A stretch of 19,996 nucleotides of DNA from JANNXQ01 sp031425095 (GTDB lineage Bacteria; Verrucomicrobiota; Verrucomicrobiia; Chthoniobacterales; Chthoniobacteraceae): NCBI GenBank assembly GCA_031425095.1, contig JANPIS010000222.1:1-19996 (forward strand). The letters are read 5' to 3'. Shown here one piece after another: positions 1-7,177 of the stretch. Positions within the stretch are counted from its first letter, which is position 1. The number at the start of each line of letters is the position of its first letter. The notes beneath the pieces are model-generated. The model did no database searches, had not been told where the DNA came from, and saw only the letters and a list, made by a program, of their open reading frames with translations. The translations under genes were made by a program, and so were the position numbers.

Positions 1-582
1 CGAATCGCGCCCGATGAGCGAGCCGGGATTGATCACTGAGTTGCACCCGATCTCCGCGCGATCGCCGATGATCGCGCCGAATTTCTTGAGCCCCGTCGGA
101 ATCAAACCCTTCGCCGTCGGCACGGTGATCTCGCTGCGATCAAGCTTCACATTCGACAAAATGACGCCCGCGCCGAGATGGCTGCGATAGCCGAGGATCG
201 AGTCCCCGACGTAGTTGAAATGCGGGATCTGCGCTTCGTCGAAGATGATGCAGTTCTTAAACTCGCACGAGTTCCCCAGCACGCAGCCCGCGCCGACGAT
301 CACGTTTTCGCGGATGTAGCAGCCGTTGCGGATCTCGCAGCCTTCGCCGATCCACGCCGGCCCTTTGATCATCGCACCGTGCTCGACCACCGCACCTTTT
401 CCGACAAATACCGCGCCGCTGATGAAAGGCTTGCCGATGAGCCGCCCATGGATCGCCGGCTTGAGGCGGAACTGCAGGTAGCTGGTGATCTGCTTGAGCG
501 CGTCCCAGGCGTTGACCGCATTCTCGAAGAGCATCCGGTGCTCGGTGTGATTGAGGTCGAGGTAGTCGGCTGGTGGAAACAT
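1..582 (-). CDS. Hexapeptide-repeat (left-handed beta-helix) transferase, GlmU/LpxA-like, C-terminus cut by window edge
   Basis: The 194 visible residues start at ATG 582 and run off the left edge without a stop, so the C-terminus is missing. After about 45 N-terminal residues the protein becomes a run of imperfect hexapeptides (for example ISGAVF-VGKGAV-VEHGAM-IKGPAW-IGEGCE-IRNGCY-IRENVI), the signature of the left-handed parallel beta-helix acyltransferases. The later block PHFNYVGDSILGYRSHLGAG resembles the C-terminal acetyltransferase half of GlmU-type sugar-nucleotide enzymes. By family knowledge it would acetylate an amino sugar or sugar nucleotide in the cytoplasm, feeding cell-wall or lipopolysaccharide precursors. 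No nucleotidyltransferase domain precedes the helix, so it is not a full bifunctional GlmU. The start has no Shine-Dalgarno; a CU-rich tract lies directly upstream. It is separated from the upstream PEP-CTERM gene by a terminator, so it is probably transcribed on its own. The substrate cannot be decided. Confidence 0.85.
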   Translation of the reverse strand, partial: MFPPADYLDLNHTEHRMLFENAVNAWDALKQITSYLQFRLKPAIHGRLIGKPFISGAVFVGKGAVVEHGAMIKGPAWIGEGCEIRNGCYIRENVIVGAGCVLGNSCEFKNCIIFDEAQIPHFNYVGDSILGYRSHLGAGVILSNVKLDRSEITVPTAKGLIPTGLKKFGAIIGDRAEIGCNSVINPGSLIGRDS

Positions 583-741
583 TGGAGAAATGGGCGATGG
601 GCGGGACAGAAGGCAGCGCGATTGGATTGAGGGACGACCAGTGGCAATTCAATCGCCAAATCGCGAAACCGCGAGATTCGCGCCACGGAGCAGTGTGATC
701 ACATCTTCGTCGCGGACGCAGAACGCACCCTCGGAAAGCAA

Positions 742-773
742 AACTGCGGGAGCGCCAAAGCCCTCCCGCAGTT
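742..773 (-). terminator. Intrinsic terminator of the PEP-CTERM gene
   Basis: A perfect 11-base inverted repeat (AACTGCGGGAG / CTCCCGCAGTT, arms 742-752 and 763-773) with a 10-base loop lies 24 bases past the stop codon of the PEP-CTERM gene. On the minus strand the stem runs into a T-rich stretch (TTTTGCTTT) just below position 746. A GC-rich stem plus U tract is the classic Rho-independent arrangement, and the orientation fits the gene ending at 798. Confidence 0.8.
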
Positions 774-797
774 CGCCTGGAAACGTTCGCGTGACGG

Positions 798-1745
798 TCA
801 GTTCCGGCGGCGACGACGCGCCAGAAAACCAAGCCCGGTGAGCAGCAGTGCCGCGGATGAAGGCTCAGGCACTGGCGCCACAACCAATGATCCACTGGGT
901 TGGATCGTGAAAAGTCCCGTGCTGGCCGACTGCAACGGTGAACCGGCAGGCGGGGAGGCCAGGTTTCCCGCCGCAGAGCCGTTGCCACCGCCCGCTGCGC
1001 CCGCCGCGCCCCAGAATGCTGGGGCCGGGTCGTAGAGGCCGTTCTCTGGATTGATGCCGTTGCCGGGCAGAGGGCCACCGGGAGTTGCGAAGCCCGCCGG
1101 GATGCGGAGCGGCACATCGAGTTCGACGAGGAGATGATCGATCGAGGAAAGCGGAGAAGGTCCGAAGCTCGCCGCCGCATCGATATTCAAAGCCGACGCC
1201 AGGACGTCACCGTCTCCGTCGAGGTCCAGGTCCACGAATGCAGTGAAGAACGGGAGGAAGATTATGCCAGGCGGCGGGGCTGAACTCGCGGGCGGAAAGC
1301 TCGCCTGGATCAGCACGGAGATGTTCGTTTTGTCGCCGGTAGGGCGGCCTAGCAATGTGACCGGGAAAGTCACACTCGCCAGGATGTCGCCTGGAGTGAT
1401 GACGCCACCAAGAGTCCTCGGGAGGAAGTCATAGAGCAGGTGTAGCGAAACCGGCGAAGCCGCGCTCGTCTTGCCGAGCCCTCCGAAGAGGAGACTGTTC
1501 GCATTCGGATCACCCAGAAATGTCGGGACGGCGGTGCCACTCAGCGAAGAAATGAATGCGGCAGGCGTGACGTCCGACCACTCACCAACACCGACGCCAT
1601 TGGTGAATCGTCCATCCACCGTATGAAAGAAAGTGCTGATGGGATTGGTGACGTTGCCTTGTGCATGGCTGGTGCCGCCGAGCACGAAGCCTGCGGCAAC
1701 GGCGACGAGGCCGGTCAGAATGGATGTTTTTTGGAGGAGTTTCAT
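798..1745 (-). CDS. PEP-CTERM sorted exported protein
   Basis: This 315-residue protein has an N-terminal signal peptide (MKLLQKTS followed by a hydrophobic stretch, probable cleavage after SHAQ near residue 29). Its C-terminal sorting tail consists of the VPEPSS motif (Pro-Glu-Pro at about 293-295), a short hydrophobic helix ALLLTGLGFLA and a basic RRRRRN end. This is the known exosortase (EpsH/XrtA family) target: the protein is exported, cleaved at the PEP motif and released or attached to extracellular polysaccharide. The body is rich in Gly, Pro, Ser and Ala; it contains a DLDLDGDGDVLAS stretch that looks like a calcium-binding loop and a low-complexity AAGAAGGGNGSAAG region. I do not recognise a catalytic domain, so its function beyond surface display is unknown. 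The exosortase itself is not in the window. A promoter-like site (1801-1829) and a strong terminator (742-773) suggest a single-gene unit. Confidence 0.88.
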   Translation of the reverse strand: MKLLQKTSILTGLVAVAAGFVLGGTSHAQGNVTNPISTFFHTVDGRFTNGVGVGEWSDVTPAAFISSLSGTAVPTFLGDPNANSLLFGGLGKTSAASPVSLHLLYDFLPRTLGGVITPGDILASVTFPVTLLGRPTGDKTNISVLIQASFPPASSAPPPGIIFLPFFTAFVDLDLDGDGDVLASALNIDAAASFGPSPLSSIDHLLVELDVPLRIPAGFATPGGPLPGNGINPENGLYDPAPAFWGAAGAAGGGNGSAAGNLASPPAGSPLQSASTGLFTIQPSGSLVVAPVPEPSSAALLLTGLGFLARRRRRN

Positions 1746-1778
1746 TGGGGGAGAACTTGTGCAGGGGGAGAGCTTCAG

Positions 1779-1798
1779 CCGAGTGGTTTACGCCTCGG
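1779..1798. promoter_or_regulatory. Inverted repeat at the predicted transcription start of the PEP-CTERM gene
   Basis: CCGAG, ten bases, CTCGG (arms 1779-1783 and 1794-1798) lies just downstream of the candidate -10 and about 35-50 bases before the ATG at 1745. Its position at the expected transcription start would suit a repressor operator or a 5'-end hairpin. The arms are only five bases, so chance is a real alternative. Confidence 0.25.
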
Positions 1799-1800
1799 TA

Positions 1801-1829
1801 AGTTCAGTCAGTTCCGTCGCCGATGTCAA
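1801..1829 (-). promoter_or_regulatory. Candidate sigma-70-type promoter for the PEP-CTERM gene
   Basis: On the minus strand a perfect -35 hexamer TTGACA (1829-1824) is followed after 17 bases by TGAACT (1806-1801), which matches TATAAT at three of six positions. It lies in the gap between the 881-residue protein's stop (1917) and the PEP-CTERM start (1745), oriented toward the latter, giving a leader of roughly 50 bases. The -35 box and spacing are good; the -10 is weak. Confidence 0.4.
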
Positions 1830-1916
1830 AGGCGAATCCGGCATTCTCACGACAGCCGTAAATCCGCAACCAGAGCCGAGTTGGACACCTGATGCGACTC
1901 TCGCCAAACGCTGCTC

Positions 1917-4562
1917 TCACGGACGCCGGAGGCGGTAGAAACGCTGAGCGCCAGCTCCTGGGTCCGCCGCAATCACCGCCGGTCCTGAAGTCACGCGCGG
2001 CTCGGTCACAGGTTGCCACGTATCGGGAGCGAGCGAATCGCTGAATTCCAGCACGAGCGCGGCGTCGGCCCCCGGCCACGCAAGCTGCGGCTGCCCAGCT
2101 GCGAGGGATACGCCGAGCGCGGGCATGGGCTCATCGCCATCCAGAACTCCGTCCGCATCCCGATCAATGGCGAGGCGGCGCCCGCTGGCTCGCGGCACGG
2201 CCATGAAAAAGCCGCTCGCACCACTACTGATCATCGCCTGCAAGGCCGGGCGGGTGAAAGGTCCGAAGCCCGTCCGCTCGCTCAGGTAATCGTTCGTCGG
2301 GGGGCGGTAGAGGAAGCCGTGCCGCTCACCATTCACGACGAGCCGCACGACGAGGTCGGCGTAGATGGTGGTGTCGAGCAGCGGCGCGGCCTGCACCGTC
2401 GCCTGCGCTTCGAGGATCGCCCACTCCGCACCGACGCTGGCGACATTCCCGGAATGCACCATCCGCGACGACCCGACGGCCGGCACCGTCCCGGTGTCGA
2501 AGCAGTGCATGAAGGCGCTCAGATTTCGCTTCCGCACCGTGTCCGCGGTAAATGTGCCGAAGACTGGATGCGAGAGGAAAGTGAAGATGTCGGGATCCGA
2601 GCCGTCGTGGACGAGCCCAAAGCCGCTCAAAGAGGCTGCCGTCGAACTGCGAAGAAAGTGGCGCTTCTGGTACATATTGCGCAGGTGCGGCACCTTGAAA
2701 TCCTGACTCACCTGCAGCGCTCCAGCCGCGATGATGAGGCCATTGGTCGTCCCTTTTGGAAGCGTGTGGCAGGTGTTGCAGCGCAGGTTCGGCTGGTAGT
2801 TGTCGTTGATGAATGTCGCGCGGCCGGCGTTCGGATCGCCCGCGTTCGGGTCGCCGGGCGGGAAGCTCGCAGGCATGGTGTTGTCGAGATTCCGATTCGG
2901 GTTCGGCTCGAAGACGACGGTATTGATGAAGGCGGTGAAGGCATTCATGTCCGCGGTGTTGAGCGCAGCCCCACCGAGCAGGGAAGCGAACGCACCATTG
3001 AAGGCGGCAAAGTTCACGCGATCGCCGCGCCAGTGCAGCGGCAGCACGCCAGCCAGTCCGCGCAAGGTCTGCGTCGTCATCGGCCCTTTCATCGGGTGCA
3101 TATTGAATCCGCCAAACTGGGTGGTGACCGACTGCATCGTGCCGCCTGGATCGCCGAGATCCCACGCCAGTTCGTCGCGATCCCCATCGATATGACACGA
3201 CGCGCAGGACTGCGTGCCATTGCCGGAAAGACGCGCGTCATAGAGAAAGCCGCGGCCCTGCCGGATCATCGCCGGCGTCGGATCGAAGCTCCCGGTCGGA
3301 ATCTCCCCGACCACGTTCTCCGCGGTCGTGTCCACGATGGTGATCGTGTTCGAGAGACGATTGAGCACGTAGAGTCGGCTCAGGGTCGGATGCAGCGCGA
3401 GGCCGCGCGGGCCGCGCTTGTTGCGTGGGTCGGCGGCGGTGCCGGTCGTCGGCCCCGTCTCGATGCGGGTGAGGACGGAGCCCGTCGCCGCGGAGACTTT
3501 GGCCACGCGATCCGAGCCGAAGCTTGCGACCCAGAGCGCCGCGCCATCGGGGGTAAAGGCCAGCGACGTAGGCTGGGCCAGCGCGATGTTCTGCGCGGCG
3601 GTGTTCGGAAAAACGGAGTAGTTGATTCCGGGATTGAGATCGAACGGTGTCACCGAGCCGGCGCCCGCCGGGTTGACGCGCGTCAGGCGATTGTCCACGG
3701 AGCGGCCTTTCAGCACGGGCTCGAAGCGGACGAGATTACGCGCCTCGGTATTGGCGACCCAGAGCTCATCGCTGCCCGGTCGCACAGCGACGCAGAAGTT
3801 CACCGTGCCAGTGCCTTTGAAGTAACGCGTGACCGACAATGCAGTCGTGTCGATCTCGGCAACGTCGTTGTCCGGCATCAGTGGTGGCGGAGAGAGGCGG
3901 GTGTCGTCAGCACTCACGATGAGGCCGACCTGGGGCGGCGCGGGCAGGCTGGTATTGGTCGGCGGCGGCTGCGGTGGCGCAAGATTCGCCGGGAGCAGTG
4001 TGGTGCGATTGCCCGAAAGCTTGAAGGCCGCATAGACCTTCGTGCCATCGGAGCTGACGGCCAGCGAACGCGGGTCGAGTCCCTCAAGAGCGATCGTTGC
4101 GATCTCCGCGAGCGTCGTCGTATCGAAGACGCGGACGAGATTGTTCCGCGCGCACGAGACGAACGCGCGGCCTGCGGCGAAGACCATGTCACTCGGCTCA
4201 TCCTTGCAGGGAAGCGTGGCGACGACCGATCCGGCGGACACCGAGACCACGCTCACGGAATCCGAAACTTCATTCGCCACCCACGCTTCGTCATTCGTGA
4301 GCACATTCACTGAGACCGGCTCCACCCCCACCGCGATCTCGCGAATGAGCACCGGCACGGGATTCGCCGCATTGGAAACGTCGAAGACGGAGAGCCGCCC
4401 GTCGGGAGTATTCACCGCGAAGAGCCGCGTGCCATCCGGCGAGAGGCAGATGGGGCGCGTCTGCTGCGACTCGAAATTCACATACTGCGCACGTGCGACC
4501 CCGGCCGTGGCGAGACACCAAAGGGCGAGACAGAGCAGCGAGCGGGACGCGGGGACGTACAT
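1917..4562 (-). CDS. Secreted beta-propeller / di-heme cytochrome c peroxidase-like protein
   Basis: This 881-residue protein starts with a signal peptide (MYVPASRSLLCLALWCLATAGVARA). Residues about 30-430 form repeated propeller blades with motifs such as PDGTRLFAVNTPDGRLSVFD and LSNTITIVDTTAENVVGEIP, typical of YVTN/YncE-like seven-bladed propellers. The next part resembles the di-heme cytochrome c peroxidase/MauG family, with two CxxCH sites at Cys453 (CASCH) and Cys595 (CNTCH). A DRDADGVLDGDEP stretch (thrombospondin-3-like calcium loop) precedes a C-terminal beta domain ending in LEFSDSLAPDTWQPV...FYRLRRP, a tail type I know from secreted Verrucomicrobia proteins. Inferred location is the periplasm or cell surface, with covalent c-type hemes; a redox or binding role is likely but the substrate is unknown. 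It lies 94 bases downstream of cysS, with no Shine-Dalgarno; a pyrimidine-rich run directly precedes the ATG. Classical peroxidases are about 300-350 residues, so this is a multidomain fusion. Confidence 0.87.
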   Translation of the reverse strand: MYVPASRSLLCLALWCLATAGVARAQYVNFESQQTRPICLSPDGTRLFAVNTPDGRLSVFDVSNAANPVPVLIREIAVGVEPVSVNVLTNDEAWVANEVSDSVSVVSVSAGSVVATLPCKDEPSDMVFAAGRAFVSCARNNLVRVFDTTTLAEIATIALEGLDPRSLAVSSDGTKVYAAFKLSGNRTTLLPANLAPPQPPPTNTSLPAPPQVGLIVSADDTRLSPPPLMPDNDVAEIDTTALSVTRYFKGTGTVNFCVAVRPGSDELWVANTEARNLVRFEPVLKGRSVDNRLTRVNPAGAGSVTPFDLNPGINYSVFPNTAAQNIALAQPTSLAFTPDGAALWVASFGSDRVAKVSAATGSVLTRIETGPTTGTAADPRNKRGPRGLALHPTLSRLYVLNRLSNTITIVDTTAENVVGEIPTGSFDPTPAMIRQGRGFLYDARLSGNGTQSCASCHIDGDRDELAWDLGDPGGTMQSVTTQFGGFNMHPMKGPMTTQTLRGLAGVLPLHWRGDRVNFAAFNGAFASLLGGAALNTADMNAFTAFINTVVFEPNPNRNLDNTMPASFPPGDPNAGDPNAGRATFINDNYQPNLRCNTCHTLPKGTTNGLIIAAGALQVSQDFKVPHLRNMYQKRHFLRSSTAASLSGFGLVHDGSDPDIFTFLSHPVFGTFTADTVRKRNLSAFMHCFDTGTVPAVGSSRMVHSGNVASVGAEWAILEAQATVQAAPLLDTTIYADLVVRLVVNGERHGFLYRPPTNDYLSERTGFGPFTRPALQAMISSGASGFFMAVPRASGRRLAIDRDADGVLDGDEPMPALGVSLAAGQPQLAWPGADAALVLEFSDSLAPDTWQPVTEPRVTSGPAVIAADPGAGAQRFYRLRRP

Positions 4563-4656
4563 TCAGAAGGGGGGAAGCGACGCGTCCGAAAAAACCGGAC
4601 CACGAGGTTCGTCTTACCACAAACGCACGGTTCCGCGAGCACGACGCGCGGCGTCG

Positions 4657-6075
4657 CTATCGTGGCGCGAGCTTCGGGCCGTCTTTGGTGTCCTTCACCA
4701 CCCAGCCGAGCGCCGCGATTTCGTCGCGGAGGCGGTCGCTCTCGGCCCAGTTTTTTTCCGCGCGGACTTGTTGGCGGAGATTAACCAGACCGAGCACCTG
4801 GCTGGGGATCGCCGCGGCTTCGCGGTCGAGGATGAGCACGGAGTTGATCCGCTCCCAACTGGCCAGCACGGCAGCGGCAGCGGCCGCATCAAGCGACCCG
4901 GCATCGAGCGCCTTGTTGCTCTCGCGGATGAGGTCGAAGAGATGGCCCATCGCGCCGGAGATGTTCAGGTCGTCGTCGAGCGCGGTGAAAAAGCTCTCCA
5001 CGTGCGCGGCGAGCGGCTCGGCGGCCGCGGCGGTTGGGCTCACCGGCGGGACGCCTGTGCCACGTTCCCGCAGTCGCGCCACCCATTCGTCGATCCGTGC
5101 CAGCGCGGAGCGCGCGCCTTCGAGGCCGGCGATGGTGAAATTCAGCGGCAGGCGGTAATTCACCGTGAGCAGCGCATAACGCACCTCGCGACCGGTGTAG
5201 CCCTTCCCGAGCAGATCGCGGAGCGTGTAGAAGTTGCCGAGCGACTTCGACATCTTCTGGCCTTCGACCATGAGGTGCGCGCAATGCAGCCAGTAGCGCA
5301 CGAATTTCTTCCCCGTGCAGCTCTCGCTCTGGGCGATCTCGGCCTCGTGATGCGGGAAGATATTGTCCACTCCGCCGCAGTGGATATCGAGCTCCGGCCC
5401 AAGCAACGCTGTGGCCATGGCGCTGCACTCGATGTGCCAGCCGGGGCGGCCCGGCCCCCAGGGCGACTCCCACTTCACCTCGCCATCATTCTCATCCCAC
5501 GCTTTCCACAGAGCGAAATCGCCGAGCGATTCCTTTTCGTAATCGTCGTTCCGAATTCTCCCACTGGGACGCAGCTCTTCGAGATTCAGGTGCGCGAGCT
5601 TGCCGTAGTCGGGGAATTTCGAGAGCCGGAAGTACACGCTCTTGTCCTCGGCCTGATAGGCGATCCCACTAGCCTCGAGCTGCTGGATCATCTCGATCAT
5701 CCGCGCGATGAAGCGATCCTCGGTGGCGGCGGGGAAGTGCTGCGCGCGCTTGATGCGCAGGGCGTCGAGATCCTCGAAGAAGGCGCGCTTGTACTGCTCG
5801 GTGAACTCGGCGAGCCGCATGCCCATGACCTTGCAACCGCGGATCGTCTTGTCGTCCACGTCGGTGAGATTCATCACCCGCTCGATCTGGTAGCCGCGCG
5901 CCTCGAGCTGACGCTGGAGCAGATCCTCAAAGACGTAAGCGCGGAAGTTACCGATGTGGGCGTGATTGTACACCGTAGGGCCGCACGTGTACATTTTCAC
6001 GGCCTGGCCGGCGGGATCGAGCGGCGCGAATTCCTCGAGCTGGCGGGAGTAGGTGTTGAAGAAGACGACGGGCAT
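4657..6075 (-). CDS. cysS: Cysteinyl-tRNA synthetase
   Basis: The 472-residue product is a class Ia aminoacyl-tRNA synthetase that charges tRNA-Cys in the cytoplasm. It shows the start region FFNTYSRQLEEF, the CGPTVYN motif whose Cys is a zinc ligand, the HIGH-equivalent HAHIGN, the further zinc-site elements WHIECSAMA and FPHHEAEIAQSES, and the ATP-loop KMSKSLGNFY. Length matches the family (about 460-480). ATG at 6075 is preferred over the TTG one codon upstream (6078), because the family normally begins just before the FFNT-type strand and ATG is the stronger start. It follows the thioesterase by 58 bases on the same strand and no terminator is obvious between them, so it may share a transcript, although the genes are unrelated in function. 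It is probably the sole copy of an essential gene. Confidence 0.97.
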   Translation of the reverse strand: MPVVFFNTYSRQLEEFAPLDPAGQAVKMYTCGPTVYNHAHIGNFRAYVFEDLLQRQLEARGYQIERVMNLTDVDDKTIRGCKVMGMRLAEFTEQYKRAFFEDLDALRIKRAQHFPAATEDRFIARMIEMIQQLEASGIAYQAEDKSVYFRLSKFPDYGKLAHLNLEELRPSGRIRNDDYEKESLGDFALWKAWDENDGEVKWESPWGPGRPGWHIECSAMATALLGPELDIHCGGVDNIFPHHEAEIAQSESCTGKKFVRYWLHCAHLMVEGQKMSKSLGNFYTLRDLLGKGYTGREVRYALLTVNYRLPLNFTIAGLEGARSALARIDEWVARLRERGTGVPPVSPTAAAAEPLAAHVESFFTALDDDLNISGAMGHLFDLIRESNKALDAGSLDAAAAAAVLASWERINSVLILDREAAAIPSQVLGLVNLRQQVRAEKNWAESDRLRDEIAALGWVVKDTKDGPKLAPR

Positions 6076-6133
6076 CAACGGAGCGCGGAAAGAGAATCCA
6101 AGGAACCGGGGAGCACAATCGCAAACGACCGGT

Positions 6134-6562
6134 CTAAGTCGCTCGAAGGTGCGGCCATCGGACGGGCCAATCCACCGGGAGCCGCATGGGTTTACCGGCG
6201 GGCATCTGGATCACGGCGAGCATTTGCCGGCAGGTCACGAGCAGGGCGGTGTCAGCCTGCCGGCGGATCTCGAAGGCCATCCAGAAGCGCGAGCGCTCGA
6301 TCTTCTCGAGCCAGCCGCGGGTGGTCAGCCGATCTCCGAGAACGGCAGGCCTGCGGTAGTCGATCTCGGTGCGGACCACGACGGGATAGATGTGCGTCCG
6401 GGCCATGTCCACGAGCCCCATCCCGAGCTGCTCGGCGAGCAGCGTGCGGGCAGTCTCGATGAAGCGCAGGTAGGCGATGTTGTGGACCACGGCGGCGCAG
6501 TCCGTGTCGAAGAACATCACCTGCACCTCCGTCTCGAGGTGCGGAGTCGCGGGGTCGATCAT
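6134..6562 (-). CDS. Acyl-CoA thioesterase, YbgC/4-hydroxybenzoyl-CoA thioesterase type (hot-dog fold)
   Basis: This 142-residue single hot-dog domain matches the usual family length (about 130-150). The segment VMFFDTDCAAVVHNIAYLRF (residues about 15-34) corresponds to the family signature DTDxxGxVYhxxYxxf, with the catalytic Asp expected at Asp21; here His-Asn replaces the common Tyr-His pair. Later features, IDYRRPAVLGDRL and a hydrophobic helix, also fit. Members hydrolyse short- or medium-chain acyl-CoA or acyl-ACP thioesters in the cytoplasm; some associate with the Tol-Pal envelope system, but no tol genes are visible here. The start lies 12 bases past the stop of the HMA protein gene, so the two are probably co-transcribed and possibly translationally coupled. 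Substrate is unknown. Confidence 0.85.
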   Translation of the reverse strand: MIDPATPHLETEVQVMFFDTDCAAVVHNIAYLRFIETARTLLAEQLGMGLVDMARTHIYPVVVRTEIDYRRPAVLGDRLTTRGWLEKIERSRFWMAFEIRRQADTALLVTCRQMLAVIQMPAGKPMRLPVDWPVRWPHLRAT

Positions 6563-6574
6563 CCGCGGCGGCGG

Positions 6575-7093
6575 TCAGTTGCCAGCCTTGCCGCTCAAAC
6601 CCGCCGCCTGGATCGCCGCGAAGACGGCCTTTGGGCTGAAGTCACCTTTGACCTCGAAGGTTTTCACGCCTTTGACCGCGGTGTGACCGGTCACGCCGGG
6701 CACTTTCTCCACGGCCTTCGCGACGGCGGTGACGCACTTGCCACAGCAGAGATGCACGTCTTCCACGATGAGCGAGGCGACCTTCGCGTCCTTGGCTCCG
6801 GTGTTGTCGGCGACTTTGATCGCCGCATTGTCACTCTTTCCAAAGTAACCAGCCGCGACGAGCGCATCGACCGCACGCTGGGTCGTGGCGGCATCGGCGG
6901 CGGAGATGGTGACGGTCTCAGCGTCCGCGTCCACCGCGGCCGTGGCACCGGAGACCTTGCCGATCGCTTTGTTGACGCCAGTCACGCAGCTCTTGCAGCA
7001 GAGATGGACGCCGCTGAGTTTCGCGGTGGATTCCGCCCGGGCGACCATGGCGAGGGCGAGGATGGTGAAGAGGGAGAGCAGGGATTTGTGCAT
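6575..7093 (-). CDS. Exported protein with two HMA-like domains, each with an HLCCxxC motif
   Basis: The 172-residue protein carries a signal peptide (MHKSLLSLFTILALAMVARA) followed by two heavy-metal-associated-like domains (residues about 24-82 and 105-170). Each has the motif HLCCxxC: Cys32, Cys33, Cys36 and Cys116, Cys117, Cys120. Classical HMA domains carry CxxC; here an extra adjacent Cys and a preceding His are present in both copies, suggesting duplication from one ancestor. The betaalphabeta-betaalphabeta pattern is visible (VTGVNKAIGKVSGATAAVDADAETVTI). HMA domains bind soft metals such as Cu(I), Zn or Hg; an exported tandem version would act outside the cytoplasm as a chaperone or scavenger. 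No metal ATPase gene is nearby. It appears to start a unit with the thioesterase, 84 bases downstream of the response-regulator gene. The metal bound cannot be read from sequence. Confidence 0.85.
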   Translation of the reverse strand: MHKSLLSLFTILALAMVARAESTAKLSGVHLCCKSCVTGVNKAIGKVSGATAAVDADAETVTISAADAATTQRAVDALVAAGYFGKSDNAAIKVADNTGAKDAKVASLIVEDVHLCCGKCVTAVAKAVEKVPGVTGHTAVKGVKTFEVKGDFSPKAVFAAIQAAGLSGKAGN

Positions 7094-7177
7094 AAGTTTG
7101 AGCAGGTCCCGCTTGATTACCGCCGATCCTGCCGCGTTGCGAAGTCTATTCTGGCCGCGCTCCGGCGTTCCCGTCCT

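Noticed and set aside
661..674. TCGCG-AAAC-CGCGA hairpin upstream of the hexapeptide transferase
   Set aside because: Short palindromes of C and G are frequent here; no recurrence or promoter alignment supports a regulatory role.
2013..4313. Long plus-strand open frame of 766 codons opposite the 881-residue protein
   Set aside because: Arg/Ala/Gly-rich shadow translation without domains; the minus strand has a signal peptide, propeller motifs and two CxxCH sites. Long antisense frames are expected in GC-rich DNA.
4584..4657. Small hairpins (GTCCG/CGGAC and a 7-base stem at 4641-4657) after cysS as terminators
   Set aside because: Neither is followed by a U tract on the minus strand, and the second overlaps the stop codon.
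6076..6078. TTG start one codon upstream of the cysS ATG
   Set aside because: ATG at 6075 is adjacent, gives the expected N-terminus and is the commoner codon.
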